Source of the DNA: Myroides odoratus DSM 2801
Lineage (GTDB): Bacteria; Bacteroidota; Bacteroidia; Flavobacteriales; Flavobacteriaceae
Length of the DNA: 64,000 bases
Reading direction: 5' to 3'
Assembly (NCBI RefSeq): GCF_000243275.1
Contig: NZ_CM001437.1
Span: 2,410,490-2,474,489 of the forward strand
In this document: in pieces, positions 16,982-25,583 of the stretch
How the letters are laid out: each line of letters begins with the position of its first letter
How positions within the stretch are numbered: position 1 is the stretch's first letter
Notes under the pieces: generated by a model
What the model was told of the DNA's origin: nothing
Database searches by the model: none
What the model saw: only the letters and a program-made list of their open reading frames with translations
Made by a program: the position numbers and the translations under genes

Positions 16982-17512
16982 TTAAGCTAAAACAAACTGA
17001 GTTTCGATATCGAAGTTTACTTCTTCGCTTACCAATAAACCACCTGTTTCTAGTGTGGTGTTCCAGTTTAAATTCCAGTCTTTTCTATTCACTTTACCAT
17101 TTAGGGCTAGAGCAATTTTAGCATTTCCCCATGGATCTTGAATGATACCGCTGTATTCTGCATTTAATTTTACAGGTTTACTTACACCGTGCATGGTTAA
17201 AGTACCTTCTACTACATAATGAGCTTCTCCTTTTTTCTCAATTTTAGTTGAGGTAAAAGTTACAGTAGGGTATTGTTCTGCATCAAAGAAATCGGCACTT
17301 TTTAAATGATTATCACGGTCTGCGTTGTTTGTGTCAATTGAAGCAATTTGCGTTTCAAATTGTAGGGTACTTTCTTCTAAATTATCATTTACCAAGTTGA
17401 TGGTTGCTTGATAATCAGTGAAGTTTCCTCTTACATTGGTAAACATCATGTGTTTAATTTTAAATCCAATTGAAGAGTGTGTTTTGTCAATGTTCCAAAT
17501 TTTAGTTTCCAT
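16982..17512 (-). CDS. YceI family protein
   Basis: 176 residues of the YceI lipocalin-fold family, which bind isoprenoid-like lipids in known structures. The family start WNIDKTHSSIGFKIKHMMFTNVRG is present, as are LKSADFFDAEQYPTVTFTST and GTLTMHGVSKPVKL, then GNAKIALALNGKVNRKDWNL. It has no signal peptide, so it is a cytoplasmic type. It follows the pirin gene by 27 bases and shares its promoter. YceI next to pirin is a frequent pair in Bacteroidota and hints at a stress or redox role. Confidence 0.93.
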   Translation of the reverse strand: METKIWNIDKTHSSIGFKIKHMMFTNVRGNFTDYQATINLVNDNLEESTLQFETQIASIDTNNADRDNHLKSADFFDAEQYPTVTFTSTKIEKKGEAHYVVEGTLTMHGVSKPVKLNAEYSGIIQDPWGNAKIALALNGKVNRKDWNLNWNTTLETGGLLVSEEVNFDIETQFVLA

Positions 17513-17539
17513 TTTGTTTATTTTTTTTACTGTTAGTAA

Positions 17540-18271
17540 TTATTGTAAGTAACTAGGTAATTCCATTGGAATTTCCATTAATAAAAGCTGTGCATCAGCT
17601 GTTGCTTGTACTTGAAGTGAATCAATATCCCAAATTCCGATGGCATCTCTGCGATCTAATGTTTGGTTGTTTACGGTGATGCTGCCTTCTAATACAAAGA
17701 GATAAATTCCGTTGGTTTTATCTTTTAGTTCGTAGTTTAGTGTTTTATTTTGATCCAAGTTTGCTAAATGAAACCACGCATTTTGGTGAATCCATGCACC
17801 AGCATCGTCAGGATTAGGTGATAAGATTTGATCCCAATTGTTGTGGCGTTTAGTAACATCCAATGGCAATTGTTGGTAGCGCGGTGTTACGTGTAGCTTA
17901 TTGGGAAATACCCAGATTTGCAAGAATTCACTAGCTTCTGTTTCACTAGGATTGAATTCACTGTGTTGTACACCTGTACCAGCACTCATTACTTGGATTT
18001 CATTAACGTGAATGGTTTCGCCGTGGCCCATACTGTCTTTATGTGCTAAACTTCCTTTCAATGGAATTGAGATAATCTCCATGTTTTCATGTGGATGCGT
18101 CCCAAACCCCATACCTGGTGCTACGTAATCATCATTGAGTACGCGTAAAACACCAAAGTGTACACGATCATCGTTTCTGTAGTTAGCAAAGCTGAAGGTG
18201 TGGTTTGATTTTAACCAACCATGGTCAGCATATCCTCTTGTATCAGATTTGTAAAAAATAAAATTTTCCAT
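17540..18271 (-). CDS. Pirin family protein
   Basis: 243 residues of the bicupin pirin family, iron-binding nuclear-factor-like proteins that can act as quercetinases in bacteria. The N-terminal cupin holds the metal ligands in FGTHPHENMEIISIPLKG (two His plus Glu) and HSEFNPSE, and the family start YKSDTRGYADHGWLKSNHTFSF is clear. The longer start at 18295 would fall inside the -7 box at 18293-18300, so METNFI-like MENFIFYKS at 18271 is used. The Crp-like regulator gene lies just upstream in the same orientation. Confidence 0.92.
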   Translation of the reverse strand: MENFIFYKSDTRGYADHGWLKSNHTFSFANYRNDDRVHFGVLRVLNDDYVAPGMGFGTHPHENMEIISIPLKGSLAHKDSMGHGETIHVNEIQVMSAGTGVQHSEFNPSETEASEFLQIWVFPNKLHVTPRYQQLPLDVTKRHNNWDQILSPNPDDAGAWIHQNAWFHLANLDQNKTLNYELKDKTNGIYLFVLEGSITVNNQTLDRRDAIGIWDIDSLQVQATADAQLLLMEIPMELPSYLQ

Positions 18272-18292
18272 AGTTGTATCGATTTTGTTATA

Positions 18293-18300
18293 CAAAGATA
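18293..18300 (-). promoter_or_regulatory. -7 promoter box for pirin and YceI
   Basis: Reverse-strand TATCTTTG. It overlaps the alternative upstream start at 18295 and so rules it out, leaving 18271. Confidence 0.6.
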
Positions 18301-18467
18301 CAGATAGTCAATGGTTTAGTTGCTTAATGTAGGTTAAGAAATAACGTAATGATAATTGGATAGGGGAAAAGGGAAAGAAGAAAGGGGATGAATGAACGCA
18401 CGTAGGGGCAAATGGCAATTTGCCCATTACCCTGAAAATAATCGGAAAAGGGAAATACATACGTCCA

Positions 18468-18501
18468 GTTAACGGTAAACAGTCAACTGTTTACCGTTAA
18501 C
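18468..18501. repeat. Perfect 34-base inverted repeat between the Crp-like and pirin genes
   Basis: GTTAACGGTAAACAGT is followed after two bases by its exact reverse complement, and then by another CGTTAACC. No T tract follows, so it is not a classic terminator. It begins 14 bases past the Crp-like gene end. A related word (GTTAACGGTTAG) stands at 16968-16979. Confidence 0.8.
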
Positions 18502-18514
18502 CGTTAACCAATAT

Positions 18515-19093
18515 TTATTTCGCCGTAAGCATGCGTTTTTTCAATTTGCTGAAAAACTCAGGAGTAATGCCTAAATAAGACGCAATTTGTTTTTGTGGTA
18601 AACAGTGTTTAATATCTGGGAAACGCTCGCAGAAACGCTCATAACGCTCTTCAGCGGTTAGCGAAAGGTTATCCATCAAGCGTTGTTGATTCGCAATTAG
18701 CGATCGTTCAATAAGAATGCGGAAATAACGCTCCATTTTTGGAACTTGGTCAAAGAGGTTGAGCTGTTGCTCGCGAGTCATGGTTAGTACCATGGCGTCT
18801 TCTACTACCTCGATATAAGAATTGCCAGGCTTTTGAGAAAGGAAACTATACATGTCAGCAATCCACCATCCGTTTGTTGCAAAACTAACCGTATGCTCAA
18901 CAATCTGATCATCTACAAAATAGTTTCTCAAAATTCCCGAGATTACAAAAGTTGAATTATAACAGATTTCACCTTCTACCAAGAGTTTTTCTTTTGCACT
19001 ATAACGATGAGATTCGAAAGAATCCAATACGATTTTTTGCTCTACTTCTGTCAAGGTTACATGCTTCGCAATGCTTTCTAATAATATATCCAC
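18515..19093 (-). CDS. Crp/Fnr family transcriptional regulator
   Basis: 192 residues. An N-terminal cyclic-nucleotide-binding-like beta barrel (about 25-115; LLVEGEICYNSTFVISGILRNYF) is joined to a C-terminal winged helix (LPQKQIASYLGITPEFFSKLKKRML, recognition helix about 172-188). The family binds DNA as a dimer and senses small ligands; the cAMP-contact residues of E. coli Crp are not evident, so the ligand is unknown. It lies upstream of the pirin-YceI genes in the same direction, which makes those genes candidate targets. Confidence 0.9.
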   Translation of the reverse strand: MDILLESIAKHVTLTEVEQKIVLDSFESHRYSAKEKLLVEGEICYNSTFVISGILRNYFVDDQIVEHTVSFATNGWWIADMYSFLSQKPGNSYIEVVEDAMVLTMTREQQLNLFDQVPKMERYFRILIERSLIANQQRLMDNLSLTAEERYERFCERFPDIKHCLPQKQIASYLGITPEFFSKLKKRMLTAK

Positions 19094-19245
19094 AGCAATT
19101 CGTTTATCTTATAAAAATACGTTTTTTATTTCGTTTTAAAAAAAAACACGAATACTTTTATAAAGGGTTTCTTTTGTTATTTATAGTAATTGATACTCTC
19201 TTTTTTTAATTTCTGAGAATATTGTATTAGAAAAAAAACATGGTC

Positions 19246-19550
19246 CTATTCGTTATAAGTTACTAAAGCTATCTCTTCCTCTTCAATTTCTTTTCGCAAT
19301 TTGTTTAGAATTTGATATTTGAAACGATGATTGATATCACCACGACCACTTTAATGTCTCATTAAAATCAGGAAACATTTTATCTAAACTTTCGTGTCTA
19401 TGAGATAACCCTTCCAACCATACTTCATAATGAATAAGAGTTGGCTCTATCTCAATCTAATGATAAATATAGACTGAACTATCATAACTGAATAATAGTG
19501 AATGATATTCTTTACTTTCTCGCTAACAGGAGCAATAAAGTGCAGTTGAT
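19246..19550 (-). pseudogene. Decayed gene remnant
   Basis: Read on the reverse strand, this stretch encodes protein-like segments split by stops and frame changes: one piece around KEYHSLLFSYDSSVYIYH ends at a TAG near 19458, the same frame resumes as IEIEPTLIHYEVWLEG through HESLDKMFPDFNETLKWSW, and after a shift near 19345 continues as DINHRFKYQILNKLRK to a TAG at 19246-19248. At least one in-frame stop and one or two frameshifts are needed to explain it. The family is not recognised. It lies directly downstream of the Fic gene. Confidence 0.55.
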
Positions 19551-19582
19551 TTCATCTAGGGGTGTTTAAGTACTATCATTAT

Positions 19583-20389
19583 TTAAAAGACAAAATTAAA
19601 ACCTCCTTTGTTAGTATTCTTTTTTAGATTCTCTTCTTGCTTGCTGATAATGTGAAGTAGGTATTTTTCATATTGGTCATACATAAAATCATTAAAAAAT
19701 TTCTTATTCCCTGTTTCATCAGTATTCCTTAATGCTTGAATATAAGCTTCCTTATCAGAGCTGTTTACGATGGCCATTGGTAAATTGTAATACACTTGGA
19801 TATAATTCATCATCAATCGACTTGTTCTACCATTCCCATTTCCAAAAGGATGGATTGCAACTAAATTATAATGCATATCAAATGCTAAATCCGTTGCTTC
19901 TTTTACATTTAAGTCATCCGTCATCTTCTCGTTAATAATAGCTACTAATTCCTTTGTTTTATCTTCTACTTTTTGAAATGCGGGATAACTATCACCTCTT
20001 CCGTTTTGAACATTCCATTTGCGTATTACACCTTTTGACAGATCGAAAGTTCCAAAAGCATTATTTATAATCTCTCCCGTGTTTTTTAATACTAGAGCAT
20101 TTATATGCTGAATCAGGTCTACTGTTATTCTTTCTCGATTCTTTGCTTGCTTTATTACATATGATAAGGCTAGGGCATGATCAGCCACCATATAGACATC
20201 TGACAAAGGGCGTCCTTTAGGTGTCATATGGTTATTTAATAATATTTCTGATTCGAGTTCTGTTAAAGTAGATCCTTCCAACTTCGTTGAATGATGACTT
20301 ACAGTAATTGCATTGAATTTGTCATAATCGACAATATCGGACAAATTCAATGCTTTATATTGCTCAATGATTTTTTCGATTGATTTCAT
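19583..20389 (-). CDS. Fic family protein
   Basis: 268 residues from the ATG at 20389. Fic enzymes usually transfer AMP to a hydroxyl of a target protein. The catalytic motif HPFGNGNGR is intact (180-188), and an inhibitory alpha-helix motif of the S/T-x-x-x-E-G/N type is seen near the N-terminus (S34-T-K-L-E38-G39), which places it in the N-terminally auto-inhibited class. A longer start at 20467 would add a hydrophobic stretch and lies upstream of the -7 box at 20426-20433, so it is rejected. No antitoxin gene is adjacent. Downstream is a decayed gene remnant. Confidence 0.9.
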   Translation of the reverse strand: MKSIEKIIEQYKALNLSDIVDYDKFNAITVSHHSTKLEGSTLTELESEILLNNHMTPKGRPLSDVYMVADHALALSYVIKQAKNRERITVDLIQHINALVLKNTGEIINNAFGTFDLSKGVIRKWNVQNGRGDSYPAFQKVEDKTKELVAIINEKMTDDLNVKEATDLAFDMHYNLVAIHPFGNGNGRTSRLMMNYIQVYYNLPMAIVNSSDKEAYIQALRNTDETGNKKFFNDFMYDQYEKYLLHIISKQEENLKKNTNKGGFNFVF

Positions 20390-20425
20390 AGCTATTTTTT
20401 TACTGAAGCAAATCTGAATTAGATA

Positions 20426-20433
20426 CAAAAATA
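20426..20433 (-). promoter_or_regulatory. -7 promoter box for the Fic gene
   Basis: Reverse-strand TATTTTTG, 36 bases upstream of the ATG at 20389 and downstream of the aminotransferase terminator. Confidence 0.55.
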
Positions 20434-20446
20434 CAATTAAAAAAAA

Positions 20447-20489
20447 TAGACATGCCCCAAAAAGCATCGAACTTTTTGGGGCATGTCTA
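20447..20489 (-). terminator. Strong terminator after the aminotransferase gene
   Basis: An 18-base-pair perfect stem (TAGACATGCCCCAAAAAG with its complement) around a seven-base loop is followed on the reverse strand by TTTTTTT. Confidence 0.9.
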
Positions 20490-20525
20490 ACTTGATGTGA
20501 GCGCTTTTACAATCAGAGAAGGAGC

Positions 20526-21716
20526 TTATTGTAAAGCTTCTTTCATTCGTTTTAAAGCTTCTGTCAATTGATCTTCGCTTGTTGCGTAAGAAAGGCGGAT
20601 ACAATTTGGATTTCCAAAGGCATCTCCTGTAACTGTTGCCACATAAGCTTTATCCAATAAATACATTGATAAATCATTCGCATTGTTGATGGTTACTCCT
20701 TGCAAGGTTTTACCAAAGAAAGAAGATACATCTGGGAATAAATAGAACGCACCATCAGGTACATTTACTTTTACTCCTGGAATTTCTCTCAACAAGTTTA
20801 CAACAAGGTCTCTTCGGTTTTTGAAGGCATGTACCATGTCTTTTAAAACACTTGGATCAGCATTAACAGCTGTGATTGTTGCACGTTGTGCAATCGTATT
20901 CGCTCCAGAGGTTACTTGTCCTTGCATTTTTGCACAAGCTTTTGCGATAAATTCAGGAGCACCAATATATCCAATACGGTATCCTGTCATAGCAAACGCT
21001 TTTGAAATCCCGTTTACAGTAATCGTACGGTCAAGTAAATTGCCAATCGAACCAATACTGCAGTATGCACTACCGAAGTTAATATGTTCGTAGATTTCAT
21101 CCGAAAGGATGTAAATAGAAGGGTATTTCTCTAATACAGCTGCAATAGCTTCTAATTCTGTTTTGCTGTAAACAGATCCACTTGGATTACAAGGAGAGCT
21201 AAACCATACCATTTTGGTTTTTGGAGTAATAGCATCCTCTAATTGCTGTGCTGTGATTTTGAAATCAGTATCAATCGTCGTCGATACTTCTACTGGAATA
21301 CCTTCTGCAATTTTTACGATTTCAGCATAACTCACCCAAAAAGGAGCAGGAATGATTACTTCATCTCCAGGGTTAATCATTGCTTGAGCTACATTGAATA
21401 AAGCTTGTTTAGCCCCTGTAGATACAACGATTTGGTTTGCTGTATAGTGTAAGTTATTATCTCTTTTGAATTTATTGCTAATCGCCTGTCTTAGCTCTAA
21501 ATATCCTTCAACAGGTGGATATTTACTATAGTTATCTTTGATTGCTTGAATAGCTGCTTCTTTGATAAAGTCAGGTGTATTAAAATCTGGTTCACCAAGA
21601 CTCAAGCTGATAATGTCTATTCCTTGTTCTTTTAGCTCGCGAGCTTTTGCTGCCATCGCTAAAGTCTGTGAAGTTGTAAGATTGTTGATTCTATCTGATA
21701 GAACTTGAGTTTCCAT
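20526..21716 (-). CDS. Class I pyridoxal phosphate-dependent aminotransferase (aspartate aminotransferase-like)
   Basis: Transfers an amino group between an amino acid (probably aspartate) and a 2-oxo acid. 396 residues of the AspC/AAT-I-beta group. Visible are LGEPDFNTPDF (40-50), NPSG with the cofactor-binding Asn (177-180), SDEIYEH (205-211), the PLP lysine K239 in the block NGISKAFAMTGYRIGY (235-250) and a C-terminal arginine in NCIRLSYATSE for substrate carboxylate binding. The start METQVL at 21716 is preferred over the ATG at 21731. A -7 box (TACCTTTG, 21747-21754) supports either. Confidence 0.92.
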   Translation of the reverse strand: METQVLSDRINNLTTSQTLAMAAKARELKEQGIDIISLSLGEPDFNTPDFIKEAAIQAIKDNYSKYPPVEGYLELRQAISNKFKRDNNLHYTANQIVVSTGAKQALFNVAQAMINPGDEVIIPAPFWVSYAEIVKIAEGIPVEVSTTIDTDFKITAQQLEDAITPKTKMVWFSSPCNPSGSVYSKTELEAIAAVLEKYPSIYILSDEIYEHINFGSAYCSIGSIGNLLDRTITVNGISKAFAMTGYRIGYIGAPEFIAKACAKMQGQVTSGANTIAQRATITAVNADPSVLKDMVHAFKNRRDLVVNLLREIPGVKVNVPDGAFYLFPDVSSFFGKTLQGVTINNANDLSMYLLDKAYVATVTGDAFGNPNCIRLSYATSEDQLTEALKRMKEALQ

Positions 21717-21746
21717 AGGTATTAAATACATTTAAATAGTATCAAC

Positions 21747-21754
21747 CAAAGGTA
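21747..21754 (-). promoter_or_regulatory. -7 promoter box for the aminotransferase
   Basis: Reverse-strand TACCTTTG, 30 bases upstream of the start at 21716. Confidence 0.6.
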
Positions 21755-21809
21755 AGTATAATAAATCTATATTATAGTTAAGAGGGGCTTATTTACCGAG
21801 AAAAAAGGC

Positions 21810-21817
21810 TATTTTTG
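21810..21817 (+). promoter_or_regulatory. -7 promoter box for rsmG
   Basis: TATTTTTG, 14 bases before the ATG. The box and the next bases (TCAAAA, then TTTTGAAA) are almost the same as in front of mvaD. Confidence 0.6.
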
Positions 21818-21831
21818 TCAAAACTTTTGAA

Positions 21832-22461
21832 ATGGAAGAAATTTTAAAATATTTCCCTAATCTTACCCCTGAACAAATCGCGCAATTTGAACAATTGGAA
21901 GTTGTGTACCAGGAGTGGAATGCAAAAATTAACGTTATTTCTAGAAAAGATATACACGAATTATATGTAAAGCATGTCTTGCATTCATTGGGAATTGCTA
22001 AGGTAATGGAATTTGTTCCAGGTAGTAGTGTAATGGATGTTGGAACAGGAGGAGGATTTCCTGGAATTCCATTGGCTATTATGTTTCCAGAAACAAAATT
22101 CTACTTGATTGATATTATTGCAAAAAAGATACGTGTCGTTAATGAAGTTATCCAAGCATTAGGGTTAACCAATGTCGTTGCAGAACAAAAAAGAGCCGAA
22201 ACAGTAGAAGAGAAGTTCGATTTTATTGTGAGTCGTGCTGTAACCAATATGCCTGATTTTGTAAAGTGGATTCGCCATAAAACGAAAAAGGAAAATCACC
22301 ATGAATTTGAAAATGGAATCCTATACTTGAAAGGTGGAGATTTGACAGAAGAATTACAAGACTTCCCAAAAGCCGTTCAGTTTGATTTGAGTAATATCTT
22401 TGATGACGAATTTTTCGAAACGAAAAAAGTAGTGTATTTGCCGTTGAAATATAAAGGGTAA
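21832..22461 (+). CDS. rsmG: 16S rRNA (guanine527-N7)-methyltransferase
   Basis: Methylates N7 of G527 in 16S rRNA using S-adenosylmethionine. 209 residues, the normal length. The family N-terminus (WNAKINVISRKD with the HVLHSLGI block) and the SAM-binding motif VMDVGTGGGFPGIP (67-80) are clear, as are FYLIDIIAKKIRVV and FIVSRAVTNMPDFVKW. It is a single gene divergent from the aminotransferase. Confidence 0.95.
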   Translation: MEEILKYFPNLTPEQIAQFEQLEVVYQEWNAKINVISRKDIHELYVKHVLHSLGIAKVMEFVPGSSVMDVGTGGGFPGIPLAIMFPETKFYLIDIIAKKIRVVNEVIQALGLTNVVAEQKRAETVEEKFDFIVSRAVTNMPDFVKWIRHKTKKENHHEFENGILYLKGGDLTEELQDFPKAVQFDLSNIFDDEFFETKKVVYLPLKYKG

Positions 22462-22467
22462 ATTGAT

Positions 22468-22548
22468 TATGGGTTAGGGGGAGAGACGTTATGAGTGATT
22501 GGTTATGAGGTTATGGGTTATGAGTTATGAGTTATGAGTTATGAGGTT
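22468..22548 (+). repeat. Tandem GTTATGA/GTTATGGG words
   Basis: Seven- and eight-base words of the form GTTATGA and GTTATGGG recur about eight times right after rsmG, with TTAGGGG variants at the left edge. The reverse complement of the same words appears at 22870-22906. Confidence 0.75.
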
Positions 22549-22869
22549 CATTCATCGAATACTAAAATAAAGATAACCCCGTGAGATAAATGGGAGATGA
22601 ACTGAAATCTCATACGGATCTATTATTATCTTGAATCTCCTTGTGAAAAATAATTATGATATATAAAAAAGGATGAATTGCAACCGCAATTCATCCTTTT
22701 TTCATTTTATATGATACTGTTTTTATCTTATAGGTTTGATTTTTGTAGTAATTTTAGATGCTCATTCATTCATCTCATAAATTATACCCATCAATCTCTA
22801 TTAAGTGAAGTTGTTATTTGTAAAGCTGTGAAATTTAGCGATTATAGAGAAATTTTTCTATTTAGAAAA
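22549..22869. other. Intergenic region between two repeat arrays
   Basis: No gene is supported. It holds one bidirectional terminator (22665-22702) and AT-rich filler. A forward open frame at 22678-22878 starts inside the terminator and has no family resemblance. Confidence 0.5.
22665..22702. terminator. Bidirectional terminator
   Basis: AAAAAAGGATGAATTGC pairs with GCAATTCATCCTTTTTT around a four-base loop (17 pairs). It can end rsmG transcripts and those of the reverse-strand universal stress gene. Confidence 0.85.
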
Positions 22870-22906
22870 CCCCCATAACCTCATAACCCATAACCCATAA
22901 CCTCTC
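22870..22906 (-). repeat. Tandem CATAACC words, inverted copy of the upstream array
   Basis: CCATAACC and TCATAACC words repeat four times just past the stop of the universal stress gene. They are the reverse complement of the array at 22468-22548. Confidence 0.75.
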
Positions 22907-22912
22907 CAATAG

Positions 22913-23785
22913 TTAACGAAGTGGTTTCACAAACAGCAAACACGTATCCGTAGGTCGATGGAGCACGTGATTGGCTACACTTCCCAAGATAATATCTTTG
23001 ATACCTGCTGAACCTTTAACTCCTAGAATCATAAGGTCTGCCTTCTTTGTTTTAGCATATTGTATTAAGGCAGCCGCGACATTTTGATTTTTTGCAGGAA
23101 CGATGTCAATATCGGTGTATTGCGCATATTGTTTGTTCCATTTTCCTTCCTTCTCTTTGATGTCCTCGCGTGATATTTTATCGAGTTCTTTATCCGTCAT
23201 CATAGGCAAATAGCTCCAGTATGATTTAGAGATATGTACTGCGGAGTGCTTAATGCGCTGGCCTTTAGAGTTGTTTTTAAAACGATCTGCCCATAGCATA
23301 ATCGCATTGGTATAGCGAGAGAAATCAATAGCATCAATCACCGTCTCAATGGGAATATGGAATGTCTCTGGTACAAGAAGTGTAGCAGAAGGTAAAAGGC
23401 GAACCAATTTATTGGCTAATGCACCGTTACCCGTTAATTGTTGTTTATTTCCCAAGACAAGTAAATCGTAGTTTTTCTGCTTTGAAATACTAGCAAAAGC
23501 AATTTCAGAATAGTTTTCTACGGTGATGATAATTTCGTACTTATAGGAAATTTCTGTTGCGCTGATTTGCTCTTCTACGCGTTTGGTGATTCTTTTTTGA
23601 ATCAACGCCAATTGATCTTTTTGAATCAGTTCTTTGGGTAGTTCACCTAATTTTAAATTGTGAATAAAGGTGATTTGTTCTACGTTTAGAATATGGTCGA
23701 GTATTTTGGCATATTGAATCAAGTAGTGATCCATCTCAGAGAGATCTAAGCCAACTAATATATTGAGTGCTTTGTTTGTTTCCAT
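22913..23785 (-). CDS. Universal stress protein with two UspA domains
   Basis: 290 residues in two UspA-like halves (about 8-140 and 146-288). The first half has NILVGLDLSEMDHYLIQYA and YDLLVLGNKQ; the second ends with ADLMILGVKGSAGIKDIILGSVANHVLHR, the typical GxxGx9G(S/T) nucleotide-binding loop. The gene starts 6 bases after the BCCT transporter and is surely in the same operon, so it may tune or sense the state of the transporter. Its ligand is not known. Confidence 0.9.
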   Translation of the reverse strand: METNKALNILVGLDLSEMDHYLIQYAKILDHILNVEQITFIHNLKLGELPKELIQKDQLALIQKRITKRVEEQISATEISYKYEIIITVENYSEIAFASISKQKNYDLLVLGNKQQLTGNGALANKLVRLLPSATLLVPETFHIPIETVIDAIDFSRYTNAIMLWADRFKNNSKGQRIKHSAVHISKSYWSYLPMMTDKELDKISREDIKEKEGKWNKQYAQYTDIDIVPAKNQNVAAALIQYAKTKKADLMILGVKGSAGIKDIILGSVANHVLHRPTDTCLLFVKPLR

Positions 23786-23791
23786 GATGCG

Positions 23792-25378
23792 TTATTTTTG
23801 CTGTTCTTCGATTAAATCAGAGATAATATCCTTGTAACTCTTTTCTTGTTTCGACTTCAATTGTTTGGCTTTTTTATTCAGCTCATCTTGTAACCCTTTT
23901 TGCAAGCTGTAACACATCAAGAGCAGGATAACTGCAAACGGAAGTCCGGTTATAATTACAGCGGTTTGCAAGGCATCTAAACCACCGCCCCACAACAAGA
24001 CAATGGCAATAAACCCTTGTAAAAAGGACCAGAATACACGTTGCCAAACGGGCGAATCTCCTTCACTACCAGATGTAATATTATCGATGACAAGAGATCC
24101 CGAATCCGAAGACGTAATAAAGAACGAAAAAATAAGAATAATGGCTACAATAGACAGGAAGTTCGTGAACGGAAAGTTTTCCAAGAAAACGAAGAGCGCC
24201 GTTGAAATATCTTCTTTCACAGCAAGTACCATTGTCATATCCCCCTCTAGAATGGTGTGTAAGGCACTTCCGCCAAAAACATTCATCCAAAGTAAGGTAA
24301 TCAAGCCCGGTACGATTAAAACCCCTAATACGAATTCTTTAATTGTTCGTCCTTTTGAAATTCGGGCAATAAAGCTACCCACAAAAGGAGACCAAGCGAT
24401 CCACCAAGCCCAGTAGAATATCGTCCAAACATTTTGCCAACCCGAACCCTTGTAGGTATCATTCCACGTACTAATATCAATGAAATTTGCCAAGTAAGAA
24501 CCGGTGTTTTGCACATAGCCTTTGAGGATAAATAAAGTAGGCCCTAAAACGAAAATCAGAATCATAAAACCAGAAGCCATATACATATTGACATTACTCA
24601 ATAGTTTGACTCCCTTATCCAATCCGGAGAAAACAGAGATGGTTGCAATACTAATTACACCAATAATAATTCCTGCCTGCATTAAGGGAGAAATCTCCCA
24701 GCCGTACAGGTATTCCAGTCCCGCTGTGATTTGAGTTACCCCCAATCCCAACGAAGTAGACAAACCAAATACGGTAGCTAAGGTGGATAAAATATCAATC
24801 GTATGTCCCCACCAACCGTGAATCTTTTCCTTTAAAAAAGGATATAGTAAAGAACGGAAGGTCATGGGTAATTTTTTATTGAAGCTGAAAAAGGCTAGCG
24901 CCAGTCCAACGATGGCATAAATAGCCCAAGCGTGTAATCCCCAGTGTAAACTAGTAAATTCCATCGCCTGAATAGCCGAATCAATATCGCTATCCGTAGG
25001 TCGAGGAGGATTAAAGAAGTGGGATACAGGCTCTCCAATACTAAAGAACATGATTCCGATTCCCATTCCTGTACTAAAAAGCATAGCAAACCAAGAAGGT
25101 TTGGAGAATTCAGGTTCTGCATCATCACCCCCTAAACGGATATTTCCATATTTACCAAAGGCTAAAAAGAGGGCAAAAATGAGGATGATATTGACGGTAA
25201 GAATGAAGAACCAACCAAAATTTTCTGTTACTGCTAATTGTCCTACGTGAAACCAATCACCTACTTTGCTAGGGAAGAGGAGACAGACGGCAATAAGTAA
25301 AATGATTAGAAAAATGGAGGTGGTAAAAACAGGTGGATTAATCACCAGTTGTCTTTTGTCTAGTAATTTTTTAAACAT
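23792..25378 (-). CDS. BCCT family transporter (betaine/choline/carnitine type)
   Basis: An inner-membrane carrier of 528 residues with about twelve transmembrane helices, for quaternary ammonium compounds such as betaine or choline. Family marks are the glycine-rich stretch [17 protein letters not shown] (TM region near residue 100) and the tryptophan-rich substrate box [23 protein letters not shown] (about 320-345). The C-terminal tail is charged and coiled ([18 protein letters not shown]), as in osmoregulated members. Substrate and coupling ion cannot be told from sequence. It shares an operon with the universal stress protein. Confidence 0.92.
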   Translation of the reverse strand: MFKKLLDKRQLVINPPVFTTSIFLIILLIAVCLLFPSKVGDWFHVGQLAVTENFGWFFILTVNIILIFALFLAFGKYGNIRLGGDDAEPEFSKPSWFAMLFSTGMGIGIMFFSIGEPVSHFFNPPRPTDSDIDSAIQAMEFTSLHWGLHAWAIYAIVGLALAFFSFNKKLPMTFRSLLYPFLKEKIHGWWGHTIDILSTLATVFGLSTSLGLGVTQITAGLEYLYGWEISPLMQAGIIIGVISIATISVFSGLDKGVKLLSNVNMYMASGFMILIFVLGPTLFILKGYVQNTGSYLANFIDISTWNDTYKGSGWQNVWTIFYWAWWIAWSPFVGSFIARISKGRTIKEFVLGVLIVPGLITLLWMNVFGGSALHTILEGDMTMVLAVKEDISTALFVFLENFPFTNFLSIVAIILIFSFFITSSDSGSLVIDNITSGSEGDSPVWQRVFWSFLQGFIAIVLLWGGGLDALQTAVIITGLPFAVILLLMCYSLQKGLQDELNKKAKQLKSKQEKSYKDIISDLIEEQQK

Positions 25379-25546
25379 GAGTTATATACTATTTGTTAAT
25401 AATTATAACCCAGTACTTTAGAAATGAAATAAGGATCTTTTTCTACTGAAAAAGAATAAAAGCAAAATATAAAAGTAATTTTTACTTAATCGTTTGGTCT
25501 AAAAAGAAGAAACGATCCCAATAAAAAGCACTGAATTGTGAATGAA

Positions 25547-25574
25547 AAAAGGCGGTCTTTTGAAACCGCCTTTT
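25547..25574. terminator. Terminator of pruA
   Basis: AAAAGGCGGT pairs with ACCGCCTTTT around an eight-base loop, 10 bases past the pruA stop. Confidence 0.8.
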
Positions 25575-25583
25575 AGTATGTTC

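Noticed and set aside
19583..20389. A Fic-Doc toxin-antitoxin pair
   Set aside because: The inhibitory motif is inside the Fic protein itself, and no small antitoxin gene is adjacent.
22678..22878. Forward open frame between two repeat arrays
   Set aside because: It starts within a terminator hairpin and has no family resemblance.
24003..24416. Forward open frame opposite the BCCT transporter
   Set aside because: The reverse frame has the full BCCT signature, so this is a chance frame.
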